Below, piece by piece: positions 5,673 through 5,770 of a DNA stretch of 5,770 bases (within the stretch, counting starts at the first letter, position 1; every line of letters starts with the position of its first letter). The notes under the pieces are model-generated. The model searched no databases. It was given only the letters and a program-made list of their open reading frames with translations, and was not told the DNA's origin. The translations under genes and the position numbers were made by a program. The DNA lies in the NCBI GenBank assembly GCA_020052545.1, contig JAGVOV010000071.1, forward strand, positions 1 to 5,770. The letters are read 5' to 3'. Origin of the DNA: an archaeon (GTDB lineage Archaea; Nanobdellota; Nanobdellia; Woesearchaeales; JAGVOV01).

Positions 5673-5770
5673 ATGAATCATGCTGTCGAGAATTTGCTGG
5701 AGAAAGTGCACGCAGGATATGTGGCCCTACCAGGCAACTTCCTTAAGAAGGCTGAAGATTTTCTTTACGA
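5673..5770 (+). CDS. Start of an unrecognised gene (3' end outside window)
   Basis: An open frame from an ATG at 5673 runs to the right edge, giving 32 visible residues (MNHAVENLLEKVHAGYVALP, then GNFLKKAEDFLY). The fragment looks like a soluble, mostly helical N-terminus; too short to assign. An in-frame stop at 5637-5639 limits the start to this ATG or the GTG at 5658. It begins 54 bp after the dus stop on the same strand, with no T-run or strong TATA box between, so it may be the second gene of a dus transcript. Confidence 0.5.
   Translation, partial: MNHAVENLLEKVHAGYVALPGNFLKKAEDFLY

Noticed and set aside
1..5770. Mobile element, CRISPR array, tRNA or rRNA gene
   Set aside because: No repeated spacers, long terminal inverted repeats, transposase motifs, or tRNA/rRNA signatures were seen on either strand by eye.

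Overview
The window suggests an archaeal chromosome segment, possibly from a small-genome DPANN-type lineage; the lineage guess is inference from gene content and was not tested. The archaeal case rests on three things seen directly. TATA-like boxes sit about 26-28 bases upstream of start codons with no leader or a very short one (genes starting at 2167, 4628 and 4680). Ribosome-binding signals are of the GGTG/GTGAT type. There is a DUF4013-like membrane protein, and T-rich runs, not long hairpins, follow the genes. Arg codons are mostly AGG/AGA and Ile is often ATA.

Layout. (1) 1-940, plus strand: the 3' part of an unrecognised soluble protein, joined by an ATGA overlap to an unrecognised protein with a membrane helix at each end. 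A T-rich terminator follows. (2) 982-2167, minus strand: a 42-residue, seven-cysteine zinc-ribbon microprotein, then an HD-domain dNTP triphosphohydrolase-like gene, probably one transcript from a strong TATA box at 2191-2198. (3) 2168-2295: a divergent control region with two small palindromes. (4) 2296-3141, plus strand: a DUF4013-like multi-pass membrane protein. (5) 3110-4628, minus strand: a C45-type Ntn-hydrolase gene followed after one base by a YbaK/ProX-type aminoacyl-tRNA deacylase gene. The latter overlaps the membrane-protein gene tail to tail by 32 bp. (6) 4680-5618, plus strand: a tRNA-dihydrouridine synthase, then the start of another gene at 5673 that runs off the edge.

How they may work together. 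The right half is tRNA-flavoured: a tRNA-modifying enzyme and a tRNA-editing enzyme lie on the two arms of a 51-bp divergent promoter, with the Ntn-hydrolase between them. Both arms appear to be driven by a single self-complementary TTTAAA box almost exactly midway between the two start codons. In the left half, a tiny zinc protein precedes a nucleotide-pool enzyme. No mobile element, CRISPR array, tRNA or rRNA was seen. No convincing new multi-gene defence system is visible; the most novel-looking material is the unrecognised pair at 1-940, the zinc-ribbon microprotein and the shared promoter.
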